From: Nitrosopumilaceae archaeon
GTDB taxonomy: Archaea; Thermoproteota; Nitrososphaeria; Nitrososphaerales; Nitrosopumilaceae
Assembly (NCBI GenBank): GCA_022823825.1
Contig: JAJEHG010000037.1
Span: forward strand, 1 to 37,854
Length of the DNA stretch: 37,854 nt
Direction of reading: 5' to 3'
The position numbers and the translations under genes were made by a program. Position 1 is the stretch's first letter, and every line of letters starts with the position of its first letter. Below, in pieces: positions 5,998 to 14,434 of the stretch. The notes under the pieces are model-generated. The model was not told the origin of the DNA. It did not search any database and saw only the letters and a program-made list of their open reading frames with translations.

Positions 5998-7845
5998 ATG
6001 GCCGCCGCTACATCATCATCATCATCCCGCACATCGTCACCCCGCGCGCCGCGCGACCATGCCGACGCCACGCGCCTCGTAATAGCGGCCGCCATGGGGG
6101 ACGAGCCGGCCGACACCATTCTTGAAAACTGCTCCATATACTCTGTGTATACCGGCGAGATCCTGGACGGCATGCAGGTCTCCATATACGGCGACCGAAT
6201 CTCATACGTGGGACACGACGCGTCCCACACCAGGGGCCCCCGCACCACCACGGTCGACCTGGGGGGCAGGCGCGTCGCGCCCGGGTACGCGGACCCGCAC
6301 ATCCACATAGACCAGTTTGTAATGCCCGCGGAGTTTGCCAAGGAGGCGCTGCTGTGCGGAGTCACCTCGCTGTTCTCGGATCCCATAGACGTGGTAAGCG
6401 TGGCCGGGTACAGGGGCTTTGAGGAGTTTCTGCGCGCGGGGCGCGGCCTGCCGATCCGCATATTCCAGACCGTGCCGGGCGGCCTGCCAGTCGATCCCCG
6501 GTTCAGCAGGCGCGGCGTCACCTCGCTTGCAAAGCAGAGGGCCGTCGTGCGCCGCAATCCGGACGTGCTTGGAATGGGCGAGGTGTTCTCGTGGACAAAG
6601 GTGACCGAGCGGGACCCCCGGACCATGCGCGCCATATCGGACATGACGCAGCAGCACTGCATCATAAACGGGCACACGGCGGGCGCCTCTGGAAAAAAAC
6701 TGGCCGCGTACGTCTCGTCCGGCATAATATCATGCCACGAGCCGATAAACTTTGAGCAGGCCATCGAGCGGCTGCGGCTCGGGATGTGGGTGATGATACG
6801 CGAGGGCTCCATACGCCGCGACCTTGAGTGCATAGTCCGGGAGGTCATGTCGCACGATACCTACCTTGAGAGGCTGATGTTCTGCTCCGACGGGCTTGAT
6901 CCGGCCGCAATCAGGGAGTTTGGGCACATAGACCACTGCGTCAGGGAGGCCGTCAGGCTCGGCATACACCCAGTCGACGCCGTTACGATGGCGACAAGAA
7001 ACGTGTTTGACTATTACATGATGGGCCGCGACCTGGGCGGCATCGCGCCGGGCAGGCTTGCGGACATACTCGTGATGAGAAAGGGCGACCACTCGTCGTT
7101 CCGGCCCGAGACCGTGATGGTCGGCGGCAGGACGGTGGTCTCAAAGGGCCGCCTCGCAGTGGACGTACCCACAAAAAGGACGCCCGCGTGGATACGGCGC
7201 ACCGTAAAGGTTCCAAGGCTCACGGCATCGGACTTTGAGGTGCGCGCGCGTGGCCGCCCCCCCACGTCGGCCAACACCATCGTGCTGAAGACTGAGATCA
7301 TAACGGGCCTGGGCACGGCCCGGGTCGTCTCCGACTCAGACGGCCGGGTCGTGCCGCACCCGGACGCGGCAGACGTGTGGAAGGTGGCCACATTTGACCG
7401 CATACGCGGCGGCAAAAGCAGGCGCGCCGTGGGGTTCCTGGAGGGGCTCGGCGGGGACGTCGGGGCGTTTGGAAGCACCTGGAGCTTTCATGAGAACGAC
7501 ATGATTGTCATTGGATCAGACGACGCGGAGATGGCGGCAGTCGCAAACCACCTGGCGAAGAACAACGGCGGGGTGGCCGTATCGCGCAACGGCAGGATTG
7601 TGGCGTCCATGCCCCTGCAGTTTGCGGGAATAGTGTCCACCGCCCCCTTTGGTACGGTGCTCGAGCAGTTTGAGCAGGTAAACGGCGCGATGTCCGACGC
7701 GGGATGCCGGTTTGAGAGGCCCGTGCTGGTGCCCCTCTTTTTGCCGTTTCTGGCGCTGCCCCTGGTCAGGATGACGTCCGGCGGCATGGTGCACGTCACC
7801 GGCGGCAGGCGCATCGATCCACTCCGATACGACGACGGCGCGTAG
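5998..7845 (+). CDS. ade: Adenine deaminase (divergent, amidohydrolase superfamily)
   Basis: Predicted to deaminate adenine to hypoxanthine in purine salvage. 615 residues. Blocks in order: VAPGYADPHIHIDQ (metal ligands H101 and H103), GMGEVF (E195), INGHTAG (H226), SGIISCHEP (H247), RLRLGMWVMIREGS, FCSDG (D298) and GHIDHCVREAVRLG. The adenine-deaminase C-terminal domain follows (VGFLEGLGGDVGAFGSTWSF, ENDMIVIGSDDAEMAAVANHL). The whole metal-ligand set is therefore present. Departures from the usual family pattern: DPHEIANV reads DPIDVVSV, and the HDSHN-like block reads FHEND. The first 35 residues are a Ser/Ala/Arg-rich extension encoded by a TCA/ATC triplet run; an internal ATG at 6094 could also be the start, but the TATA-like element favours 5998. 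Substrate may differ from adenine. Confidence 0.82.
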   Translation: MAAATSSSSSRTSSPRAPRDHADATRLVIAAAMGDEPADTILENCSIYSVYTGEILDGMQVSIYGDRISYVGHDASHTRGPRTTTVDLGGRRVAPGYADPHIHIDQFVMPAEFAKEALLCGVTSLFSDPIDVVSVAGYRGFEEFLRAGRGLPIRIFQTVPGGLPVDPRFSRRGVTSLAKQRAVVRRNPDVLGMGEVFSWTKVTERDPRTMRAISDMTQQHCIINGHTAGASGKKLAAYVSSGIISCHEPINFEQAIERLRLGMWVMIREGSIRRDLECIVREVMSHDTYLERLMFCSDGLDPAAIREFGHIDHCVREAVRLGIHPVDAVTMATRNVFDYYMMGRDLGGIAPGRLADILVMRKGDHSSFRPETVMVGGRTVVSKGRLAVDVPTKRTPAWIRRTVKVPRLTASDFEVRARGRPPTSANTIVLKTEIITGLGTARVVSDSDGRVVPHPDAADVWKVATFDRIRGGKSRRAVGFLEGLGGDVGAFGSTWSFHENDMIVIGSDDAEMAAVANHLAKNNGGVAVSRNGRIVASMPLQFAGIVSTAPFGTVLEQFEQVNGAMSDAGCRFERPVLVPLFLPFLALPLVRMTSGGMVHVTGGRRIDPLRYDDGA

Positions 7846-7888
7846 TGCGGAGTGGGCACCACCTCCAAAGGGGGGATGCCGCCAAGTA

Positions 7889-7899
7889 ATATTAAAAAA
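7889..7899 (+). promoter_or_regulatory. Thermosome promoter, TATA-like element
   Basis: The AT-rich run ATATTAAAAAA starts about 39 bases before the thermosome ATG at 7928, in otherwise GC-rich sequence. The distance implies a short 5' leader rather than a fully leaderless message. Confidence 0.5.
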
Positions 7900-7927
7900 G
7901 GGGACTTCGTGCATCCGGATCCGAAGC

Positions 7928-9559
7928 ATGGCATCGATACAGCAGGGACCAAACGGACCGGTACTCGTACTAAAGGAGAGCGCCCTGCAGCAAAAGGGCC
8001 GCGACGCCCAGCAGAACAACATTACGGCGGCAAAGCTGGTCGCGGACCTGGTAAAGAGCAGCCTGGGCCCCAGGGGCCTGGACAAGATGCTGGTCGACTC
8101 GCTCGGGGACGTCACGATTACAAACGACGGCGCCACGATCCTCAAGGAGATCGACGTGCAGCATCCCGCCGCCAAGATGATAGTAGAGATATCAAAGACC
8201 GTGGACAACGAGGTGGGCGACGGCACCACGTCCTCCGTGGTGTTCGGGGGCACGCTTCTGGCCGCCGCCGAGGAGCTGCTCAAAAAGGACGTCCACTCCT
8301 CGACCATCGTGGAGGGCTTCCAGGAGGCCGCCGAGAAGACTCTGGAGATATACGGCCAGGTGGCCGAGAAGATCAGCCCCGGCGACAGGGCCGAGCTGCT
8401 AAAGGTCGCAAAGACCAGCATGGAGTCCAAGCTGATATCCGAGGACAGCGAGGAGCTTGCAGGCGTGGTGGTCGACGCGGTGCTGAGCGTGGCCGCAAAG
8501 GCAAAGGACGGCGGCACCACCGTCGACCTGGACAACATAAAGGTGGAGAAAAAGGCCGGCGGCTCCATACACGACACCCAGATTGTAAAGGGGATCGTGC
8601 TTGACAAGGAGATCGTCCACAGCGGAATGCCCTCAAAGGTGGACAATGCAAAGATAGCCCTGGTGGACACGGCGCTGGAGATTGAAAAGACCGAGATGAG
8701 CTCCGAGATCAGGATAACCGATCCGGCCCAGATGCAGATGTTCCTGGAGGAGGAGAACCGCATGCTAAAGGAGATGATTGAGAAGATAAAGCAGGCTGGC
8801 GCCAGCGTGGTGATATGCCAAAAGGGCATTGACGACATAGCCCAGCACTATCTGGCAAAGCACGGCATGATGGCCGTGCGGCGCGTAAAGGAGAGCGACA
8901 TGACAAAGCTTGCAAAGGCATCTGGCGGGCGAGTCATCAGCAACATAGACGACCTGTCCCCCGGGGACCTGGGCGCGGCCGACGTGGTGCAGCAGAAAAA
9001 GGTCGAGTCCGACAAGTGGGTCTTCATAGAGGGGTGCAAGGACGCGCGCTCCGTGTCCCTGCTGATACGCGGCGGCTCGCAGAGGGTCGTAGACGAGGTG
9101 GACCGCTCCATACATGACGCTCTGATGGTGACAAAGGACGTGATTGAAAAGCCCGCCATAGTGGCCGGCGGCGGGGCGCCCGAGGCGTACGCGGCAGCCC
9201 AGCTGAAGACGTGGGCTGACAGCTTTGACGGGAGGGAGCAGCTTGCAGTCAAAAAGTTCGCAGAGGCCCTCGAGGCCATACCGCTTACGATCGCCGAGAA
9301 CGCGGGGATGGACCCCATAGATACCATGGCCACCCTCAGGGCGAGGCAGGGCCAGGGCAACAAGTGGACGGGCATCGACGCGCGCAACACGGAGATTGCC
9401 GACATGCTGAAGAAGGGCATAGTGGAGCCCGTGGCAGTAAAGGAGCAGATAATAAAGTCCGCAACGGAGGCGGCGTGCATGATTCTGAGAATCGACGACG
9501 TTATAGCCGTGTCGGGGCCTCCGGGCGGCGCCGGAGCCGGCGGACCGCCGCCGATGTAG
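7928..9559 (+). CDS. ths: Thermosome subunit (group II chaperonin)
   Basis: ATP-driven protein-folding chaperonin forming a double ring in the cytoplasm. 543 residues, normal length. Signatures: SSLGPRGLDKMLVDSLGDVT, ITNDGATILKEIDVQHPAAK, the ATP-binding VGDGTTS (about 96-102), GGGAPEAYAA and the C-terminal NAGMDPIDTM. The protein ends in a Gly/Pro/Ala tail finishing PPPM; family members commonly have flexible Gly-rich tails ending in Met. ATG 7928 has a TATA-like element upstream. A long minus-strand open frame over the gene is a codon-bias shadow. Whether the cell has other thermosome paralogues cannot be seen here. Confidence 0.97.
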   Translation: MASIQQGPNGPVLVLKESALQQKGRDAQQNNITAAKLVADLVKSSLGPRGLDKMLVDSLGDVTITNDGATILKEIDVQHPAAKMIVEISKTVDNEVGDGTTSSVVFGGTLLAAAEELLKKDVHSSTIVEGFQEAAEKTLEIYGQVAEKISPGDRAELLKVAKTSMESKLISEDSEELAGVVVDAVLSVAAKAKDGGTTVDLDNIKVEKKAGGSIHDTQIVKGIVLDKEIVHSGMPSKVDNAKIALVDTALEIEKTEMSSEIRITDPAQMQMFLEEENRMLKEMIEKIKQAGASVVICQKGIDDIAQHYLAKHGMMAVRRVKESDMTKLAKASGGRVISNIDDLSPGDLGAADVVQQKKVESDKWVFIEGCKDARSVSLLIRGGSQRVVDEVDRSIHDALMVTKDVIEKPAIVAGGGAPEAYAAAQLKTWADSFDGREQLAVKKFAEALEAIPLTIAENAGMDPIDTMATLRARQGQGNKWTGIDARNTEIADMLKKGIVEPVAVKEQIIKSATEAACMILRIDDVIAVSGPPGGAGAGGPPPM

Positions 9560-9572
9560 TAGCGGCCGCTAC
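9559..9572. repeat. 14-bp perfect palindrome after the thermosome stop
   Basis: GTAGCGGCCGCTAC begins on the last base of the thermosome stop codon region and is its own reverse complement. A short T-rich stretch follows (GTGCTTTTCTG). It may help end transcription, but it lacks a long T tract, so its function is uncertain. Confidence 0.4.
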
Positions 9573-9721
9573 GTGCTTTTCTGTAGTCTTGTTGTTGAGA
9601 CTCGACCCGCGTCAGTCCGGTGTCACTGCCAAGTGAGGATGCTCGCACGCGCCGGCCCCGACATGTGCGCGCATACCGCATATGGGAAAAATCATAATGC
9701 GCGTCTGACACGTGGTATCAG

Positions 9722-10639
9722 ATGGGCCGGTACAGGATAGGCGTGGATCTGGGCGGCACGAAGACCGAGGCGGTGCTGCTTGACGGGCGGCGGGTGGCGC
9801 GAAGGGAGAGGGTGCAGACCCCGGGCGACTATGCCGGGATCGTGGGCGCCATCGCGTCGCTGGTCGCGCGCGCGGCCGACGGGCTGCCCGGCGGCCTCGG
9901 CTCCGTGGAACGCATAGGCGTCTGCACGCCCGGCACCGAGTACGGCCCCGACAGGCTCATCGCAAACAGCAACACGCCGTCCCTCAGGGACATGCCGCTG
10001 CGCCGCGACATACGGGAGGCGCTGCGCCGCGACGACGTCGTCATAGAGAACGACGCCAACTGCTTTGCGCTGGCCGAGTCCGTGATGGGCGCCGGCTCCG
10101 GGTACGATGTAGTGTTTGGCGTCATAATGGGGACCGGCGTCGGCGGCGGCATCGTAATCGGCAAGAGGATACACCGCGGCGCAAACGGCATTGCCGGGGA
10201 GTGGGGGCACCACACGCTTCACGCGGGGGGCAACCGGTGCTACTGCGGCAGGAGCGGGTGCGTCGAGACGTACCTGAGCGGGCCCGCGCTGGAGTCCAGG
10301 TGGGCCCAGATGACGGGGCGCGCGGAGGGCATGCCGCAGGTAGCCGGACTCGTCACGCAGGACGGCGGCATCGCAGACGGCGCGCGCGGCCCCGAGGGTG
10401 CGCGCGCGTGGCTTGAGGAAACAATCAACAACTTTGGCCTGGCCCTTGCAAACGTGGTCGACATACTGGACCCGGATGTGATTGTCATGGGAGGGGGCCT
10501 CTCCAACATGGACGTCTGGTACGGCGCGGGCGCAGAGTCCGTAAGGAAGAACGTGTTTTCCAGCCTGGCGTCGGACGTGCCGATACTGAGAAACAAACTG
10601 GGCGACTCGGCAGGCGTGATAGGCGCCTGCCTGATATGA
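9722..10639 (+). CDS. ROK-family sugar kinase (glucokinase-like)
   Basis: ATP-dependent sugar kinase of the ROK family; glucose or a related hexose or amino sugar is likely, but the substrate cannot be read from sequence. 305 residues. ATP-binding motif RIGVDLGGTKTEAVLLDG at the N-terminus, catalytic base in IENDANCFALAE (D111), GVGGGIVIGKRIHRG, the ROK signature GIAGEWGHHTL (E160, H163) and zinc-binding CYCGRSGC (C173, C175, C180) followed by VETYLSGPALE. A TATA-like patch lies about 30 bases upstream of ATG 9722. It is not a transcriptional repressor, as no N-terminal helix-turn-helix is present. Confidence 0.9.
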   Translation: MGRYRIGVDLGGTKTEAVLLDGRRVARRERVQTPGDYAGIVGAIASLVARAADGLPGGLGSVERIGVCTPGTEYGPDRLIANSNTPSLRDMPLRRDIREALRRDDVVIENDANCFALAESVMGAGSGYDVVFGVIMGTGVGGGIVIGKRIHRGANGIAGEWGHHTLHAGGNRCYCGRSGCVETYLSGPALESRWAQMTGRAEGMPQVAGLVTQDGGIADGARGPEGARAWLEETINNFGLALANVVDILDPDVIVMGGGLSNMDVWYGAGAESVRKNVFSSLASDVPILRNKLGDSAGVIGACLI

Positions 10640-10747
10640 CACGTGACGGATCCGCACCCGCCACGCACCGCCACGCACCCGACACGCCACGATCAGCGCA
10701 ATGATCACGGCCGCAAGCAATATCTCCTGCAGGCGGCAACGCCCCCC

Positions 10748-11305
10748 ATGAGGCGGCAGGAGGTTGTGATAATGGTCGGAGTGCCGGGCAGCGGCAAGAC
10801 CACCTATGCTAGGGAGAGGCTGCCCGGCCACGTCCACGTGTCGCTTGACGTCAATAATCTGGTGCTTACAAACGATGACAGGGCCGCGCTGCTGGGCAGG
10901 TATGAGCGGGAGGGGCCGCTGAACCTCGGGCGGCAGCCGTCCGGAATGCCCCCCAATCCGGCCGGCAGAAGATACCGCGACGCCCTCAGCAGGGAGCAGG
11001 GCAGCCGCAACCGGAAGAGGGAGTACGTGCAGATGGCCGACGCGCTCAGGACGGGCGGGGACGTCGTGATAGACGACACGAACCTCACAAGGGCGATACG
11101 CTGGCCCTACATACTGATGGCGCGGCAGCACGGGGCCGCGGCCGTCGCCGTATACTTTACGGACGTTGCCCTGGCGCTGGAGCGCAACAGTGCGCGCACA
11201 GGCAGGGCCAGGGTGCCTGACCGCATACTGCGCATGCAGTGCGGGGCGCTTGAGATTCCACACAGGGAGGAGGGCTTTGACTGCACGCGCTGGGCAGGCG
11301 GGTAA
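10748..11305 (+). CDS. P-loop kinase of the AAA_33 / polynucleotide kinase-like type
   Basis: Small nucleoside-triphosphate-dependent kinase of unknown substrate, 185 residues. It starts MRRQEVVIM and has Walker A GVPGSGKTT (11-19) near the N-terminus, a VHVSLDVNNLV block, a VVIDDTNLT block typical of AAA_33 and T4-polynucleotide-kinase-like kinases, and an Arg-rich lid region. I prefer ATG 10748 over the upstream GTG at 10643 because the 35 extra residues (His, Pro and Thr rich) look non-coding and AATATC at 10719-10724 sits about 26 bases before 10748. RNA or nucleotide phosphorylation is a guess only. Confidence 0.75.
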   Translation: MRRQEVVIMVGVPGSGKTTYARERLPGHVHVSLDVNNLVLTNDDRAALLGRYEREGPLNLGRQPSGMPPNPAGRRYRDALSREQGSRNRKREYVQMADALRTGGDVVIDDTNLTRAIRWPYILMARQHGAAAVAVYFTDVALALERNSARTGRARVPDRILRMQCGALEIPHREEGFDCTRWAGG

Positions 11306-11359
11306 CGCCCCGCGGCGGCGGCCGTTCACGCTTAATAGGCAAGGGCTCCATTTCCACGT

Positions 11360-12046
11360 GTGGCCGACAGGTTCGAGGAGGAGAACGAGAAGAGGGGCAT
11401 GATATATCCCGCAGGGTACAGGCCGCAGGCGCCCGCGGGCGCCGGCGACGCGCAGAGGCCCGATCCCGCGGTCAGAAACCAGCTGCTAAACTCCATACTG
11501 CAGCAAAAGCCGTCGCCGGATGCAGTCCCGGTCGACACGGACCTGTTTGCGGTGATGGCCGCGCGCCGCTCCACGCGAAAGTTTGCAGACCGCCCAGTGG
11601 AGTCAGAAAAGGTCGACAGGATAATAGCTGCCGCCGACACGGCCCCGACTGCGGGAAACTACCAGGGGTTCGAGATATTCCTGGTGCGCGGCCCTGATAC
11701 AAAGCGGAGGCTGGTGCCCGCGTGCAACAACCAGCCGTACGTGGACGCCCCGCTCGTCCTGGTGTTCTGCAAGAACCCCGCGCGGGTAAAGTTCGACTTT
11801 CCCGACTACATCCTCCGGAAGTTTGCAATACAGGACGCCACGCTGGCCGCGGGCTACTCGCAGCTTGCGGCGCAGGCCCTGGGCCTCAGCTCCATATGGA
11901 TAGGCATGTTTGACGAGCAAAAGGTGATGGACGTCCTGGGCACAGACCTGGTGCCGTCCTCGGTGCTGTGCGTCGGGTATCCGAGGCAGACAAAGTATCC
12001 CAAGCCCAGGCGCAACCTGTCGGATCTGGTGCACGTGCTGTGGTAA
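11360..12046 (+). CDS. Nitroreductase-family flavoprotein
   Basis: FMN-dependent oxidoreductase fold, 228 residues. The family opening is ARRSTRKFADRPV, followed by APTAGNYQGFEIFLV and, near the C-terminus, QALGLSSIWIGMFD and VLCVGYPRQTKYPKPR. The first about 60 residues (Pro/Ala-rich) precede the domain. The start is GTG 11360, with CTTAATAG about 26 bases upstream; ATG 11399 is an in-frame alternative. Substrate is unknown; family members reduce nitro compounds, quinones or flavins, or act in cofactor biosynthesis. It converges with guaA. Confidence 0.85.
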   Translation: MADRFEEENEKRGMIYPAGYRPQAPAGAGDAQRPDPAVRNQLLNSILQQKPSPDAVPVDTDLFAVMAARRSTRKFADRPVESEKVDRIIAAADTAPTAGNYQGFEIFLVRGPDTKRRLVPACNNQPYVDAPLVLVFCKNPARVKFDFPDYILRKFAIQDATLAAGYSQLAAQALGLSSIWIGMFDEQKVMDVLGTDLVPSSVLCVGYPRQTKYPKPRRNLSDLVHVLW

Positions 12047-12073
12047 TGGCCGCCGCCACTGCCGCCGCGAAAG

Positions 12074-13603
12074 TCACTGCGGCTCTATTGTAGCGGGCGG
12101 CTTGCTTGATATCGCGTAAGAGACCCAGGTCACGTTGTCTATCTCGTTTGTTATGCGGTTGCTCATCCTCTCCAGTACGTCGTGCGGCAGCCTGGTCCAG
12201 TCCGCCGTCATCGCGTCAATGGAGCTCACCACCCTTATCATCACGATGTTGCCGTACATCCGCTCGTCGCCCACCACGCCGACCGCCCTGTCGTCCCCGA
12301 CTGCCGCGTACGCCTGCCAGACATCCGAGTAGAGCCCCGCCTGCAGCAGCTCGTCCTCCACTATCCTGCCCGCGGTGCGCGCGATCCCGAGCTTTTCTGG
12401 CGTCACCTCGCCCATTATGCGGACCGCCAGCCCGGGCCCCGGAAACGGGTGCCGCATGTAGATGCTCTTGGGCACCCCTAGTATGCGCGCCACCTCCCTG
12501 ACCTCGTCCTTGTACAGGTCGCGGAGCGGCTCCAAGACCTCCAGGTCCAGCCACTCGGGCAGGCCCCCGACGTTGTGGTGGGACTTTATGACAGATGCGG
12601 GGCCCTTTGAGACGCCGCTCTCAATCACGTCGGGGTACAGGGTCCCCTGGGCAAGCCACCTGAACGGGCCGCGGCTCCTTGCAAAGTCGCTGAACACCCT
12701 TACAAACTCCTCGCCCACTATCTTGCGCTTTGCCTCCGGGTCGGCCACCCCGCCGAGCTTGCCCAGGAACTCCTGCGCCGCGTCTACGGCCTCAAAGTTC
12801 ACGCCAAAGTTGTCCCGGAACATGTCCGTAATCTCCCGCGGCTCGCCCTCCCGCAGGAGCCCGTTGTCCACAAAGACGCACTTTAGCCTCTCCCCTATGG
12901 CCCTGTGTATGAGGACGGCGGCCACAGTAGAGTCCACGCCCCCGCTGACGCCGCACAGCACGTCCCCCTCGATGTTGGATATCCTGCCCACCGTCTCCTC
13001 CACGAACTTTGACATCGTCCAGTCCTGCTTGGCCTTGCATACGTTGAGGACAAAGTTCTCCAGTATCCGCGAGCCCTTCTCGGTGTGCGCCACCTCCGGG
13101 TGGAACTGTATCCCGTATACGGGCCCGTCCCTCGAGGCGATCGCCGCGGCCTTGGAGTTCTCCGTGTGGCCTATGACCTCAAAGTTCCGGGGTATCTGCT
13201 CCGCCTCGTCCCCGTGGCTCATCCAGGCCCTGACCGAGCCGCCGATGCCGCCCAGCAGGCCCGCGCCGCCGCCGTCGACTGTAAGCGTGGAGGAGCCGTA
13301 CTCGCGGTTTGCGCGCTTTACGCGGCCGCCGTACCTGTGCACTATAAGCTGGTGCCCGTAGCATATGCCGAGCACCGGCAGCCCGGACTCGAACACGGCG
13401 TCCGCCGGGATCGGCGCGTCCCTGTCGCTGACGCTTGCGGGCCCCCCCGACAGTATTATCCCCTTTGGGTCGTGCCGGGCCAGCTCCTCCGCCGTGATGT
13501 CGTACGGGACGAGCTCCGCGTACACCGAGAGGTCCCTGATTCTCCTGCATATGAGGTGGCTGTACTGGGAGCCAAAGTCGAGCACGGTTATCCTGTCGGT
13601 CAC
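12074..13603 (-). CDS. guaA: GMP synthase (glutamine-hydrolysing), single chain
   Basis: Converts XMP to GMP with ATP and glutamine. 509 residues with both halves fused. The class I amidotransferase domain has LSGGPASVSD, nucleophile elbow GICYGHQ (C81) and GIQFHPEVAHT (H168, E170). The ATP-pyrophosphatase domain has CGVSGGVDSTVAAV (about 218-230). The C-terminal dimerisation domain includes RHPFPGPGLAVRIMGE and ends in ISSKPPATIEPQ; family members usually end in a PPGTIEWE-type motif, here with Ala for Gly and a different final pair. Many euryarchaea split this enzyme into two genes, so the fused form is worth noting. The start lies six bases after the stop of the coiled-coil gene, so the two are co-transcribed. 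Confidence 0.97.
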   Translation of the reverse strand: MTDRITVLDFGSQYSHLICRRIRDLSVYAELVPYDITAEELARHDPKGIILSGGPASVSDRDAPIPADAVFESGLPVLGICYGHQLIVHRYGGRVKRANREYGSSTLTVDGGGAGLLGGIGGSVRAWMSHGDEAEQIPRNFEVIGHTENSKAAAIASRDGPVYGIQFHPEVAHTEKGSRILENFVLNVCKAKQDWTMSKFVEETVGRISNIEGDVLCGVSGGVDSTVAAVLIHRAIGERLKCVFVDNGLLREGEPREITDMFRDNFGVNFEAVDAAQEFLGKLGGVADPEAKRKIVGEEFVRVFSDFARSRGPFRWLAQGTLYPDVIESGVSKGPASVIKSHHNVGGLPEWLDLEVLEPLRDLYKDEVREVARILGVPKSIYMRHPFPGPGLAVRIMGEVTPEKLGIARTAGRIVEDELLQAGLYSDVWQAYAAVGDDRAVGVVGDERMYGNIVMIRVVSSIDAMTADWTRLPHDVLERMSNRITNEIDNVTWVSYAISSKPPATIEPQ

Positions 13604-13609
13604 GGCGCA

Positions 13610-14299
13610 TCAACTGCCCGGCTGCGCCGCGGCCGCGGCCTCCTCCCTCTCAAGCATCCTGGCAAACGACCATCCGGCCGTGCTCAGGATCTCGCTTGCG
13701 CGCCGCTCGTCCCCGTAGTTTTTGACCAGTATGCTCCTGAGGCGCCCCGTTTCAGGGTCGGCGTCTATCTCGTAGCTTATGGACTCGTGCTCCTGCAGCG
13801 AGCCGCTGCGCACCTTTTCGGCGTCGCTCTTCTGCATGCCGCCCAGTATCCTGTCTATGAAGAACGAGCGGAACGGGGGCACGTCCTCGGCCAGGCCCGG
13901 CAGTCCCTCCGCTATCGTGATGCTGATGTGGTCCTGCGTCCTCTGCACGCCGGCCAGGGGCCGGCCCGTGCCGCTGTCGGTGATGACCGAGTCGCTGCCG
14001 GCCAGTGGTTCTGGTGCGGCGCCCCCGGGTGCCTCCCTTGGCGCCTCTTCGTACGGCTGGGCTGCCGGCGTCGCCGTCGATCCTGCGGCCTCCGCGCCGT
14101 CAGCATTATCAGTTCCCGCGTCCGCGCTGCCGCTCAGCAGATCCGCCGCGCTCGTAAAGCTGGATTCTGCGACGACCTTTTCAAGTATCTCGTAATTGCG
14201 TTCAAGCAGTTTGATCTCCTTTTGGTGCGCCTCTATCTTCCCTGCAATTCTCTTCTGTATCGATATGACGTCCCTTATCTCGTCCTCGGAGAGTTTCAT
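13610..14299 (-). CDS. Uncharacterised N-terminal coiled-coil protein, operon partner of guaA
   Basis: 229 residues, no recognised domain. Residues 1-45 (from MKLSEDEIRDVISIQKRI) are charged and heptad-like, predicting a coiled coil. A low-complexity Ala/Gly/Ser/Thr/Pro linker follows at about 55-105. The C-terminal half (about 115-220) looks globular, with PFRSFFIDRILGGMQKSDA and SISYEIDADPETGRLRSILV. It ends in Ala-rich sequence. A TATA-like ATATTAAA (14321-14328) is 26 bases before the start, making this the first gene of a two-gene operon with guaA. Soluble, with no signal peptide. I cannot name a function. Confidence 0.75.
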   Translation of the reverse strand: MKLSEDEIRDVISIQKRIAGKIEAHQKEIKLLERNYEILEKVVAESSFTSAADLLSGSADAGTDNADGAEAAGSTATPAAQPYEEAPREAPGGAAPEPLAGSDSVITDSGTGRPLAGVQRTQDHISITIAEGLPGLAEDVPPFRSFFIDRILGGMQKSDAEKVRSGSLQEHESISYEIDADPETGRLRSILVKNYGDERRASEILSTAGWSFARMLEREEAAAAAQPGS

Positions 14300-14320
14300 G
14301 GCATGAAAGGGGGCCGACGG

Positions 14321-14328
14321 ATATTAAA
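14321..14328 (-). promoter_or_regulatory. TATA-like element of the coiled-coil/guaA operon
   Basis: TTTAATAT on the minus strand is centred about 26 bases before the ATG at 14299, the only AT-rich patch in this GC-rich gap. Confidence 0.5.
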
Positions 14329-14434
14329 CTCATTCTAGTGCCGCGGCGATGCGCAGTGCGACTCCTCTCCACGTCGTCTCGCCGCCCCCGCAGCGCCCGC
14401 GCCCGGCGTCACCCTTCCGGGGCCCCGGGGCCCC

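Noticed and set aside
7516-8838. Long minus-strand frame over the thermosome gene
   Set aside because: Ser-rich shadow produced by the codon bias of the real gene on the other strand.
9692-11329. 545-codon minus-strand frame over the ROK kinase and P-loop kinase
   Set aside because: Low-complexity Arg/Ala/His/Pro/Val translation without domains, opposite two recognisable genes.
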